Assembly (NCBI GenBank): GCA_023484105.1
Contig: JAMDBD010000021.1
Coordinates: 1 to 64,000, forward strand
Source: Thermoplasmatota archaeon
GTDB taxonomy: Archaea > Thermoplasmatota > Thermoplasmata > Thermoplasmatales > Thermoplasmataceae
Direction: 5' to 3'
DNA: 64,000 nt
Shown: positions 13,651 through 21,511 of the stretch, one piece after another
Numbering within the stretch: the stretch's first letter is position 1
Layout of the letters: each line of letters opens with the position of its first letter
Program-made: the position numbers and the translations under genes
The notes under the pieces: generated by a model
Database searches by the model: none
What the model was told of the DNA's origin: nothing
Seen by the model: only the letters and a program-made list of their open reading frames with translations

Positions 13651-15104
13651 GCAACGAATGAAAGCTTTATGTCAGGCCATTTTTCCTCGTCATAACTAAG
13701 TGATCCAAGGAACATGTTGGCGGAGTCAGAGTTAAAGATCACGTAGCCGTTGATATCGTTAACGTGTATGGAAAATGTTGAGTAGTGATACATCTTTCTG
13801 TATTCCTCATCGTCTGCCACTATGATAACAACCCCAGTCGGCCTTATGTTATTTATAATTGTGGAAAAGTCTCCAACAAAGTTGTCTCCGTAAGTGAATT
13901 TAAGAAAGTCTGTCGAGAATATATATACCAGAGGCTTCCTTGAATTTGTCATGTAGTAGTCGATCACTTCTCTCGGAAAATCCTCAGACATACTCTTTCC
14001 ACCGATGTTTATTATGAAAGGGCTTGATTTCTCCGTTTTCTCCGCCGTTATATAGTGTTTAAGTATATCCGGCTCCATGGTTGCAACCAGCACCCGTGAG
14101 GTTTCATATGTGCTGGACGTGACATCCAGTACACCTCTTCCATTCCCTATACTATACTTTATGATGTTATTCTTGAATAGATTTACATACTGATCCACAA
14201 CATTTGACTGAGTCTGCCTGTGTATCATAATAACAGATCCCAGCTGCACCTTGTCTGTACCGGATGGAAAGAGCTTAGAAAATTCCCTGAGACCAAGCGA
14301 AACTTCAAACTGCTTGTCCTCGGCCTTGGCAATCTTCTTAATCCTCTGGTTTGGATATATGATCTGTTCTCTCTTGAAAGACTGAAAATGCCCGGAGTCC
14401 AGCGAATAGAGATATATTGGGCTCGATCCTATAGAGACTCCACGCAGTTTTTCTATTGTGACAGTCCTTATTAAAAAGTTGTTGAAATACTCAAACCCCA
14501 TTCTCACAACGCCGTCTGCATAATAGTCCAGGGAAGTGGATCTGTCCTGTTCCATCACCATAATTATGTTAGCGCCAGACTTCTCAACGAGATCCTTCTG
14601 GATGGTCTGAAACAGGATCTCCGGATCAAGATCATATTTTTCAGCCATTGCCTCTATCGAGTCAACGACGACCACCGGCTTCGCGTTTATGTTCTGTGAA
14701 ACAAAACCGTAAAGAGCCTCCAGTTCAGGAAGTATCTCTTCTATATTGAGCACTATTCCAGGCGTCCCTGTCGCACCAAAGTTCTTCGAAACCTTGCCTT
14801 CCTCAATCATTCTCTCCAGCTTTTCAAGGTGTTCCCTGAAGGCATCATTCAGGTTTTCAACATTCCTGTTCCGGCTCTTTGGCCCGGTTGATATGTCATT
14901 TATCCATGGGAACCTGTCAGTGAGAGGATCGTTTGAAAATCTTGTTGTTATGTAATAGGCAGGGGCTTCATTTCTGAGCGAGTCGAGCAGTTCAAGTGCA
15001 AATGTGGTCTTTCCAGCACCAGGCTTTCCTTTGATTATGAGAGAACTACCATATTGCTGCCTGAGGAATTTGGAAAATATCTCAAGCAGCACGTCGTTAA
15101 GCAT
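13647..15104 (-). CDS. RecA/KaiC-superfamily ATPase, GvpD-like
   Basis: A 485-residue protein with a Walker A motif GKPGAGKT at residues 26-33 and a Walker B strand KPVVVVDSIEAM in the RecA/KaiC manner. The C-terminal half (from about residue 330) has no motif I know. Overall form recalls archaeal GvpD and other KaiC-like regulators, which act as ATP-dependent switches, but that is inference. The frame is open to 15170; I prefer the ATG at 15104 because a TATATATATT box lies about 25 bases upstream of it, inside the longer frame, and the Walker A motif then falls at a normal distance from the N-terminus. It stands alone, ending tail to tail with the small gene at 13315-13650. Confidence 0.7.
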   Translation of the reverse strand: MLNDVLLEIFSKFLRQQYGSSLIIKGKPGAGKTTFALELLDSLRNEAPAYYITTRFSNDPLTDRFPWINDISTGPKSRNRNVENLNDAFREHLEKLERMIEEGKVSKNFGATGTPGIVLNIEEILPELEALYGFVSQNINAKPVVVVDSIEAMAEKYDLDPEILFQTIQKDLVEKSGANIIMVMEQDRSTSLDYYADGVVRMGFEYFNNFLIRTVTIEKLRGVSIGSSPIYLYSLDSGHFQSFKREQIIYPNQRIKKIAKAEDKQFEVSLGLREFSKLFPSGTDKVQLGSVIMIHRQTQSNVVDQYVNLFKNNIIKYSIGNGRGVLDVTSSTYETSRVLVATMEPDILKHYITAEKTEKSSPFIINIGGKSMSEDFPREVIDYYMTNSRKPLVYIFSTDFLKFTYGDNFVGDFSTIINNIRPTGVVIIVADDEEYRKMYHYSTFSIHVNDINGYVIFNSDSANMFLGSLSYDEEKWPDIKLSFVA

Positions 15105-15124
15105 CAGGGTTAAATCCCTAACTC

Positions 15125-15134
15125 TATATATATT
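15125..15134 (-). promoter_or_regulatory. TATA-like box of the KaiC/GvpD-like ATPase gene
   Basis: A run of alternating A and T, reading AATATATATA on the minus strand, is centred about 25 bases upstream of the ATG at 15104. It supports that ATG over the more upstream one at 15170. Confidence 0.55.
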
Positions 15135-15242
15135 TCTTTGCCAAAATTCACTGAAAAAACTCCCGGTCATGTCCGCCTTTTTAATTCATTATAATTTGAT
15201 GTTCGCCATAGAGATGAGTCTTCACGGGTTGCAATAAAAAAA

Positions 15243-15250
15243 TTAAATAG
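15243..15250 (+). promoter_or_regulatory. TATA-like box of the 5S rRNA gene
   Basis: TTAAATAG, preceded by an A-rich run, is centred about 24 bases before the first base of the 5S stem at 15270, which is the spacing expected for an archaeal promoter. The 5S gene therefore appears to have its own promoter. Confidence 0.6.
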
Positions 15251-15269
15251 TCCATAGGTATGACTGCCC

Positions 15270-15391
15270 GGCGACGGTCATAACAGCGGAAATACACCTG
15301 GTCTCATTCCGAACCCAACGGTGAAGCCCGCTGTGTTTTGTACGTGTACTGTCTTCCGCGAGGGGACGGAAAATACAAATCACTGTCGCCA
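15270..15391 (+). rRNA. rrf: 5S ribosomal RNA, unlinked from 16S and 23S
   Basis: The terminal stem is formed by GGCGACGGT at 15270-15278 and ACTGTCGCC at 15382-15390. The conserved inner part CATTCCGAACCCAACGGTGAAG is split here as CATTCCGAACCC and GGTGAAGCCCGCTGTG, which match the loops B and C region of archaeal 5S. It closely resembles the Thermoplasma 5S sequence as I remember it. No 16S or 23S gene lies on either side, in keeping with the dispersed rRNA genes known for Thermoplasma. Exact ends are uncertain by a base or two. trpS begins less than 50 bases downstream. Confidence 0.93.
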
Positions 15392-15409
15392 CTTACTTTT
15401 CTTTGAGGG

Positions 15410-15417
15410 TATAAATT
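15410..15417 (+). promoter_or_regulatory. TATA-like box of trpS
   Basis: TATAAATT is centred about 25 bases before an in-frame GTG at 15437. It overlaps the TTG at 15416 that a longest-frame rule would choose as the start, so it argues for GTG 15437 and a leaderless mRNA separate from the 5S transcript. Confidence 0.5.
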
Positions 15418-15436
15418 GACTCGGCCAGATGAAGAA

Positions 15437-16558
15437 GTGTCCAGGGAAGAGCAGAGGAAAAAGATTGTCAGGGAACTGATTTCTGAAAACGAGAGGCTGG
15501 TCAATGAATTTGGCGCATCTAAAATTGATTCTTCAATCGCACCAGATTTTTACACATTCAGGAACGGTATGATCTATTCTCACAGGAACTTTGGTGAGTT
15601 TATGCAGCGGCTCAAGGGAGGAGAGAGATCTTCAATAGTTTCCGGCCTCAATGCAAGTTCGTCGATGCACATTGCTCATCTTTCAGTATTTGACACAAAC
15701 CTCTTTTTCCAGCGCAAATATGGAATAATGGTATACGTTCCAATTTCAGACGACGAGAGCCTTGTTTCAGGAAAGGTGGAATCGCAGGAAGAGGGGCTTA
15801 AGAAATCCCTTGTTCTTGCAAAGAGCATACTGGCTCTGGGGTTTGACCTTGAAAATACCAGAATAATAATAGATCAACTCTTTCCGCAGATATACAATCT
15901 GGCATTTTCCATATCAAGGAAAATAAATGTTTCTACAGTTAGGGCGACATACGGATATACGCCCGACAGAAACATCGGGCTCTTCTTCTATCCGGCAGTG
16001 CAGTCAGCCCACGTGATGTTTCCAAATCTGCACGGCTATACTAATGTTCTTGTACCTATAGGGCCGGATGAAGACCCTCATCTGAGGATATGCAGGGATG
16101 TATCGGAACAGATGGGTTACAGCAAACCTGCGGTTATCCATTCTCTCTTTCTTCCAGGCACAGATGGGAGCAAGATGTCCAAAAGCAAGGGTAATGCAAT
16201 ATACCTGCAGGACTCCCCGAAGGAAGTCCGAAAAAAGGTTATGAATGCATTCAGTGGGGGTCAGGCTTCCGTGGATGAACACAGATTGAAGGGGGGAGAC
16301 CCTGATGTAGATGTTCCATACACCTATCTCAGGTATTTTTTCCTTACGGCTGCAGAGGCAGAGGAAATTGCCGTCCAGTACAGAAATGGAAAACTGCTCA
16401 GTGGAGAGATGAAAAGTATGCTTCTTGATAGAATTGAAGAGAGGTTGGAAACCTTCAGGAAAAGCTATGAAAAGGTTTCCTATGCAGACATCGATCGCGT
16501 AACGCTCAAAAACGAGAACGTGGATTTGATCTCTCTCTGTGAAAGATATTCCATTTAA
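15437..16558 (+). CDS. trpS: Tryptophanyl-tRNA synthetase
   Basis: Class I synthetase charging tRNA-Trp. The HIGH-like element reads SSMHIAH, and the KMSKS loop is GSKMSKSKG. The following stretch KVMNAFSGGQASVDEHR and the GGDPDVDVPYTYLRYF segment are characteristic of archaeal and eukaryotic TrpRS rather than TyrRS. GPDEDPHLRICRDV matches the tRNA- and substrate-site region. I use GTG 15437 (373 residues) because of the TATA-like box 25 bases upstream; TTG 15416 would add seven residues. The 3' end overlaps the end of mtnA on the other strand by four bases. Confidence 0.93.
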   Translation: MSREEQRKKIVRELISENERLVNEFGASKIDSSIAPDFYTFRNGMIYSHRNFGEFMQRLKGGERSSIVSGLNASSSMHIAHLSVFDTNLFFQRKYGIMVYVPISDDESLVSGKVESQEEGLKKSLVLAKSILALGFDLENTRIIIDQLFPQIYNLAFSISRKINVSTVRATYGYTPDRNIGLFFYPAVQSAHVMFPNLHGYTNVLVPIGPDEDPHLRICRDVSEQMGYSKPAVIHSLFLPGTDGSKMSKSKGNAIYLQDSPKEVRKKVMNAFSGGQASVDEHRLKGGDPDVDVPYTYLRYFFLTAAEAEEIAVQYRNGKLLSGEMKSMLLDRIEERLETFRKSYEKVSYADIDRVTLKNENVDLISLCERYSI

Positions 16559-17577
16559 TCTTCTCTCATGAAGATGTCCTTCTGGATCATTGCTCTCAGA
16601 TTCTTCAGCTCCTGAGGCTTAAATATTCCGTATTCAGTGATGAACGCGGAAACGTATTTTGCAGGTGTCACGTCAAAAGCAGGGTTTCTTGCCTCACTTT
16701 CCTCAGGCGCAATTCTCGTGTTTCCGATTGTCAGCACCTCTGACTGATCTCTCTCCTCTATCGGTATCTCCTCGCCAGATCTTATGGAGAAATCAAAAGT
16801 GCTCGCAGGAGCGGCCACATAGAAAGGAATCCCGTTCTCATGGGCAACCACTGCCTTTTCATATGTGCCGATCTTGTTGGCAAAGTCTCCGTTTGAAGCA
16901 ATTCTGTCTGCTCCGACTATAGCGAGATCAACCTTTCCCGAATGCATGTAAAGACCTGCGGCGTTGTCTGCTATAACTGCGTGCGGTATCCCTTCATTCT
17001 GCAGTTCCCATGCGGTCAGTTTAGCTCCCTGAAGTCTTGGCCTTGTCTCATCAACGTAAACAAACAGATCCTTTCCACTGTTGTGTGCAATTCTCATGGG
17101 TGCAAGTGCTGTTCCCCATTCCACCACTGCCAGTGCCCCTGCATTGCAGTGTGTCAGAATGCTTGCCTTTTGAGGGATTAATGTGTCTCCAAACTCTCCT
17201 ATTTTCTTGCATCTGTTGGTTATTTCCTGTGAATAGCGTCTTGCTGCTTCCAGTGAGAAGTCATTCTTCTTCATATAAGAAATCGCCTTAAAGAGATCAT
17301 AAGCCGTTGGCCTTGTGCCTCCTATGACACTGACTGCATTTTCCATATCCTCTCCATTCTGTTTTGCCATGGCGAGTCCCCATGCAGCAGTTATTCCTAT
17401 TGCCGGTGCACCCCGGACCACCATGTCTTTTATAGCAAAGGCCACATCATTTGAGTTCTTCGCTGAGAAAAGCTCGAGTCTGGCAGGAAGCTTTCGCTGA
17501 TCAACGAGTATAACCTGCCCATTCTCATACCATACGGCCCTCATCTTCCTCGTGTTGCCCTCGAATATCACATTCAT
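16555..17577 (-). CDS. mtnA: Methylthioribose-1-phosphate isomerase
   Basis: Member of the aIF2B-like family that isomerises 5-methylthioribose-1-phosphate to the ribulose form in methionine salvage. The catalytic cysteine is in ILTHCNAGALA and the catalytic aspartate in IVGADRIASNGD; DETRPRLQGAKLTAWEL and VVRGAPAIG are also family hallmarks. I chose the ATG at 17577 (340 residues) because GGAG lies just before it and family members usually begin near this point; the frame is open to 17661. The pathway partner MTA phosphorylase is encoded at 34551-35324. Related ribose-1,5-bisphosphate isomerases of the archaeal AMP pathway share these residues, but the MRAVWYENGQVILVDQ opening favours MtnA. 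Confidence 0.9.
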   Translation of the reverse strand: MNVIFEGNTRKMRAVWYENGQVILVDQRKLPARLELFSAKNSNDVAFAIKDMVVRGAPAIGITAAWGLAMAKQNGEDMENAVSVIGGTRPTAYDLFKAISYMKKNDFSLEAARRYSQEITNRCKKIGEFGDTLIPQKASILTHCNAGALAVVEWGTALAPMRIAHNSGKDLFVYVDETRPRLQGAKLTAWELQNEGIPHAVIADNAAGLYMHSGKVDLAIVGADRIASNGDFANKIGTYEKAVVAHENGIPFYVAAPASTFDFSIRSGEEIPIEERDQSEVLTIGNTRIAPEESEARNPAFDVTPAKYVSAFITEYGIFKPQELKNLRAMIQKDIFMRED

Positions 17578-18498
17578 GGCTCCGTATCTGGCAACGTTAG
17601 AATTACTTTTCCATTTCAAATGGATTATATTGTCCTGCAGGAGGATTTCAACTACGTTCACGGAATTTCCATAATATATCCGTAGCTGTTATGAAAGGTT
17701 CCATCAGATTTTGGAAATTACGATCATGAGGTTAACTTAAAGGACGTATCCCACATCACAAAATCCACATAATGCTCTGTATTCCGAAATATTTTGCTGG
17801 AGGTAGACAACAATTGCAACGTATCTGGACATCATCGGAATTATGATTTCACGTTACTGATGAAATTCAGTTGCAATTGGTCCTTTTACGTTCATGAACC
17901 TGAGCTTCAGGCAGATATGCCGCTCGCTCCCAATTACTACCTAAACATATTTAGACCCAGAACTCGCAACCGTTGTTGGACAAGCTGTTTTTATCATGTT
18001 ATCGAGCAATGATTTTAGCTATGATGGCATTCACCGCAGTCAAATCGGTCGGCTATTCTTTTTACATAAAGCATCATAGAGCTTATCGCCCGATAATTTT
18101 AACCACTGAAAGTTGATATCACTGCGAAAATCACATAACGAAAATCGCCTAAAATTCTTTTTGCCCGTAACATTACTTCCTCCATGGGCACGATGAATCA
18201 TGGCCAATCAGCATAATTCAGGTTACAGTAGATTTTCGTAATGTTCAAGCCTTTTACATAGGATCATATTTCCTGCCTCTTTAAGTTTGATCAAACCAAG
18301 AATTTGCGTGAACTGTGAATCGGAATTGGTCCGTGATTCCAGAATGGAGACATGAACTCATCATCCAGATCTAAATAACCTGCTGAGAACGTGTCGTTCA
18401 GAATGGATGGATATTTATCAGAATCAACCATTAGAAGCAGTATGTGCAGATTTTGGAGTTTTCATTTGTAATTAAGCGTCCGATTCAGAACATCTCAC
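17578..18498. other. Gene-poor stretch of about 920 bases
   Basis: It lies between mtnA and the P450 gene. Frames are short and interrupted on both strands. A 72-codon frame at 17794-18012 has no recognisable motif and is not called. Plus-strand 18402-18470 includes a 23-codon open run that also has no match I know. The mtnA promoter should be at the left edge (a TATA-like ATATAAT on the minus strand near 17625-17632). I found no inverted repeat ends, tRNA or transposase motif. The stretch may be decayed coding sequence. Confidence 0.5.
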
Positions 18499-19725
18499 TT
18501 ATGCAGGGAACGCATCATAGGATATCTTCAGGTGCTCAAGACCTCTAATATTGAAATTGCCTCTGTATTTTGGTTCTTCAATCATTTTTACTCCCTTCAT
18601 GTGGTCAAGAATTTTGTTGAAAGCTATTGCACCTTCAAACCTTGCAAGGGGGGCCCCAAGGCAGTAATGTATTCCCTCAGAGAATGACAGATGCTTAATG
18701 TCTTTTCTTGTTATATCAAATTTATCTGGTTCATTGAATATCGCTTCATCCCGATTGGCAGATCCAACCATCACTGCTACGGGCTTGTTTTTCGGCACAA
18801 CCTGGCCTTCAATGCTGACATCATCCATCATAGGCACCCTTTCCACCATCTGGACAGGGGGATCATAACGAAGCATTTCTTCTATGGCGTTTTTAATCAG
18901 CGACCTGTCTTCCACGAGCATTTCCATCTGATCCCTGTTTTTCATGAGAGCATAGAAGCCGTTCCCGATAAGGTTTGTCGTAGTTTCGTGTCCCGCTACC
19001 AGCAACAGTGAGCAGAGTGTCAGTAGCTCCTCCACTGTTATGTTGTATCCTCCCTCCACATCTCTTACCATTCCGCTCAGAAGATCATCCATGGGATCCC
19101 TTTTCTTTTTCTCTATCAGTTCATTGAAGTATTTCCCCAGTTCTCCTTTGGCTATGTATCCATGATACACTTCATCATCTGAGGAAATTGGATCCAGAAG
19201 CTTTGCGAATTTATCTGATAAAATTTTGAACATTGGCATATCACTTTCAGGAACACCCATCAGTTTTGCTATGACATAGGCGGGAAGTGGAGCCGCAAAA
19301 TCTGTAATCAAATCGATTTCGTTCCCGCCATTTCTTCTGAGAAGGTCCTCAGAAAGTTTCTCAATAAAAGGCCTGAGTTGTTCTATGGATCTTGGCGTAA
19401 ATGACCTTGATACCAGGTTTCTGATTCTTGTGTGGTCAGGAGGGTTAAGAAAAAGTAATGACTTTCGCTTCATCTTTGGATGCTTGTCACCATATTCTTT
19501 AATGTATCTATCATATATTGGTGTCAACGCCTCAGAATCATATGAAGTGTGCCCGAATTTCTTCTCTTTTAAAATCATATTGCAGGTCTCATACCTGCCC
19601 ACGAAGAATGTCTCCAGAGTCTTTGAATAAACTATTGGGGAATGTTTCCTCAGTTCTGCGTAAAATGGATATGGATCCTGCAGGGATCCATTCATCTTTA
19701 ACATAAAATCTTCATCTGTACTCAT
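18499..19725 (-). CDS. Cytochrome P450
   Basis: Haem-thiolate monooxygenase of the small soluble archaeal type (compare CYP119 of Sulfolobus and CYP231 of Picrophilus). The haem ligand loop reads FSEGIHYCLGAPLAR with cysteine C355; the oxygen-activating helix I motif is VAGHETTTN; the ExxR element appears as EEMLRYDPPV. Length of 408 residues and the lack of a membrane anchor fit a soluble enzyme. Its substrate and redox partner are unknown; no ferredoxin or ferredoxin reductase gene is adjacent. A TATA-like ACATATAG lies about 30 bases before the ATG. It stands alone between two gene-poor stretches, which hints at acquisition or at loss of former neighbours. Confidence 0.95.
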   Translation of the reverse strand: MSTDEDFMLKMNGSLQDPYPFYAELRKHSPIVYSKTLETFFVGRYETCNMILKEKKFGHTSYDSEALTPIYDRYIKEYGDKHPKMKRKSLLFLNPPDHTRIRNLVSRSFTPRSIEQLRPFIEKLSEDLLRRNGGNEIDLITDFAAPLPAYVIAKLMGVPESDMPMFKILSDKFAKLLDPISSDDEVYHGYIAKGELGKYFNELIEKKKRDPMDDLLSGMVRDVEGGYNITVEELLTLCSLLLVAGHETTTNLIGNGFYALMKNRDQMEMLVEDRSLIKNAIEEMLRYDPPVQMVERVPMMDDVSIEGQVVPKNKPVAVMVGSANRDEAIFNEPDKFDITRKDIKHLSFSEGIHYCLGAPLARFEGAIAFNKILDHMKGVKMIEEPKYRGNFNIRGLEHLKISYDAFPA

Positions 19726-20794
19726 TTTTCCATTTGAAGATCAGGCCGTTCTATATGTTTCTTTCCTCTATACTGAGTATAAAGATCTGGCTTAGATTAA
19801 ATGGTGAAACACTGCATGATGGTCCGCATATTTATACGCAGATTCAACCCATGAATGGAAAATTCATGAAAGGAAAAGCCCATTTGAGAAAAGCAAGAAG
19901 GCAGATGCACTTGTAAAAAGTGCATAAAGTTGTAGTGAACTGAAAGTGACACAGTCCTCACGAAAGTCACGAACAGAAGAAACATGTATAACAGCATATC
20001 CATGAAGGTGGTAATGGCGGAATCGGCAATCCTGATCTACCGAGACCGCGGGACCGAGAGGAATTCATTCAGGACACCCGTATTTGAACATATTACTGTT
20101 CTATTGGTATGGATGGGCTCAATCCTGAACTTTACCCTTAAAGTATATTCATAGTGAGGCTAATCTGAATCGGTATTCCATTTCCACATTATCTGCTATG
20201 ACTGAGGCAGCACTCGAACAGGGGAAAGTTTCATGAGAGATTTTTGACAGAAGATGCATTACAGTATTCCCTGACTGATTATTCTTCTTTCTGATATATG
20301 GGACGCAATTGGAGGAGAACCTGTCATATGCGCTCTGGGAATAAAAGAAAAAATTATGTTCATAGCCGATGACATACAGAAGCCTGATGAGAAAATTGTT
20401 AAAATTTTTCAGATAGCAGATCTGAGTTATTCACAACAGGTGCATCAAGGAATCTTGAATCAGGTGTAAGATAGTTGCATTAGAATAGGTTCAGTTTCTG
20501 GTCTTAAGTAAAAATTTACAGCTAATCAAACGAATTGGAAAAAATGGATGGTTTTTGGAAAACATCTCAGCTGTGAACCGACTACTGTGGTTTGAGTAGA
20601 ACCATTATTATTGCCAAGAACTTCTTTCTGAAAGCTTTAGATACAAAGTGCAGTGAATTATGCACAAGCTATGAAGATGATGTTTTCATGCCTTTCGCGT
20701 GAAAAGTGATTCATCCGGTAAGATCCGACAGGCTCTCTTCAAAGTCCTAACATATTTACAAACACAGTTTACAGATCATCCCTAAATAAGCAGA
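19726..20794. other. Gene-poor stretch of about 1.07 kb
   Basis: Between the divergent P450 and DNA glycosylase genes. Two weak open runs are visible on the plus strand: 56 codons from ATG 19984 to 20154, with a hydrophobic end (HITVLLVWMGSILNF), and 63 codons without a start from 20278 to 20469, containing CALGIKEKIMFIADDIQK, which looks coding in style but matches nothing I know. Neither is called as a gene. No transposase motif, tRNA or structured RNA was recognised. The pattern suggests a graveyard of decayed genes. Confidence 0.5.
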
Positions 20795-21511
20795 ATGCTT
20801 CTTAGATCTCTGAGCATTATGGAACGGGTAATATTGCCAGAACCATCAAGGATACTTGAACTTTACAATGCTCTTGAAAGGTATTACGGTGACCTTAAAT
20901 GGTGGCCTGCAGAGACTCCAGACGAAATACTTATAGGCGCCATATTGACGCAGAACACATCATGGAAGAATGTGGAACGCAGCATATACCGCCTGAGGGA
21001 AGTGAACCTGATCACAATTGATTCTATTTCAGAATCTTCACCAGAACTTGTGGCTGAAAAGATCAGAAGTTCAGGTTTTTACAACCAGAAGGCTAAAAGG
21101 TTAGTGGACGTATGCAGAACTATCCGTTCATTTGGTGGTCTGAGCAGTCTCTCAGAACTGGATGATGATCGTCTTGAGCATTTGCTTCTTTCAATAAAGG
21201 GAATAGGTATGGAAACCATGGAAAGCCTGCTTTGCTATATATTCGGAAGAAAAGTATTTGTTATGGACAAATACACTTTCAGAATTTTCGGAAGGATCGG
21301 TCTTTTATCCGAAGAGGACAGGATTGAAATAAGGCATAGAATTGAAGAAGTGATTAAGGATAATAGAAAACTCGGAAACTTCCATGCTGCTCTCGTAAAT
21401 CTTGGAAAGGACCACTGCAGAACAGTTCCAGAGTGCCATGGATGCCCAGTCTCATCGATGTGTAATTACTACATGGGACTCACTGAAGGTGGATCTGCCC
21501 ATATCCGATGA
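20795..21511 (+). CDS. HhH-GPD DNA glycosylase with [4Fe-4S] cluster (MagIII/Nth-like)
   Basis: Base-excision repair glycosylase of the endonuclease III superfamily, 238 residues. AILTQNTSWKNVERSI opens the fold; the helix-hairpin-helix is IKGIGMETMESLL; the catalytic aspartate is in VFVMDKYTFR. The C-terminal cluster CRTVPECHGCPVSSMC is a CX6CX2CX5C iron-sulfur site as in Nth. The hairpin lacks the lysine that gives Nth its lyase activity (a methionine or glutamate occupies the place), so a monofunctional glycosylase such as MagIII, removing alkylated bases, is more likely than a bifunctional Nth. The last 32 bases overlap the end of the aIF2 gamma gene on the other strand. The ATG at 20819 is an alternative start. 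Confidence 0.85.
   Translation: MLLRSLSIMERVILPEPSRILELYNALERYYGDLKWWPAETPDEILIGAILTQNTSWKNVERSIYRLREVNLITIDSISESSPELVAEKIRSSGFYNQKAKRLVDVCRTIRSFGGLSSLSELDDDRLEHLLLSIKGIGMETMESLLCYIFGRKVFVMDKYTFRIFGRIGLLSEEDRIEIRHRIEEVIKDNRKLGNFHAALVNLGKDHCRTVPECHGCPVSSMCNYYMGLTEGGSAHIR

Noticed and set aside
17794-18012. Open frame of 72 codons in the gene-poor stretch
   Set aside because: No domain or coding-style pattern; surrounding sequence is broken on all frames.
19984-20154. Open frame of 56 codons with a hydrophobic end
   Set aside because: Single hydrophobic stretch, no ribosome binding site or promoter, no match I know; could be chance.
20671-20720. C/D-box-like motifs (GATGATG and CTGA-like) before the glycosylase gene
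   Set aside because: Spacing and partner boxes do not fit a C/D RNA.
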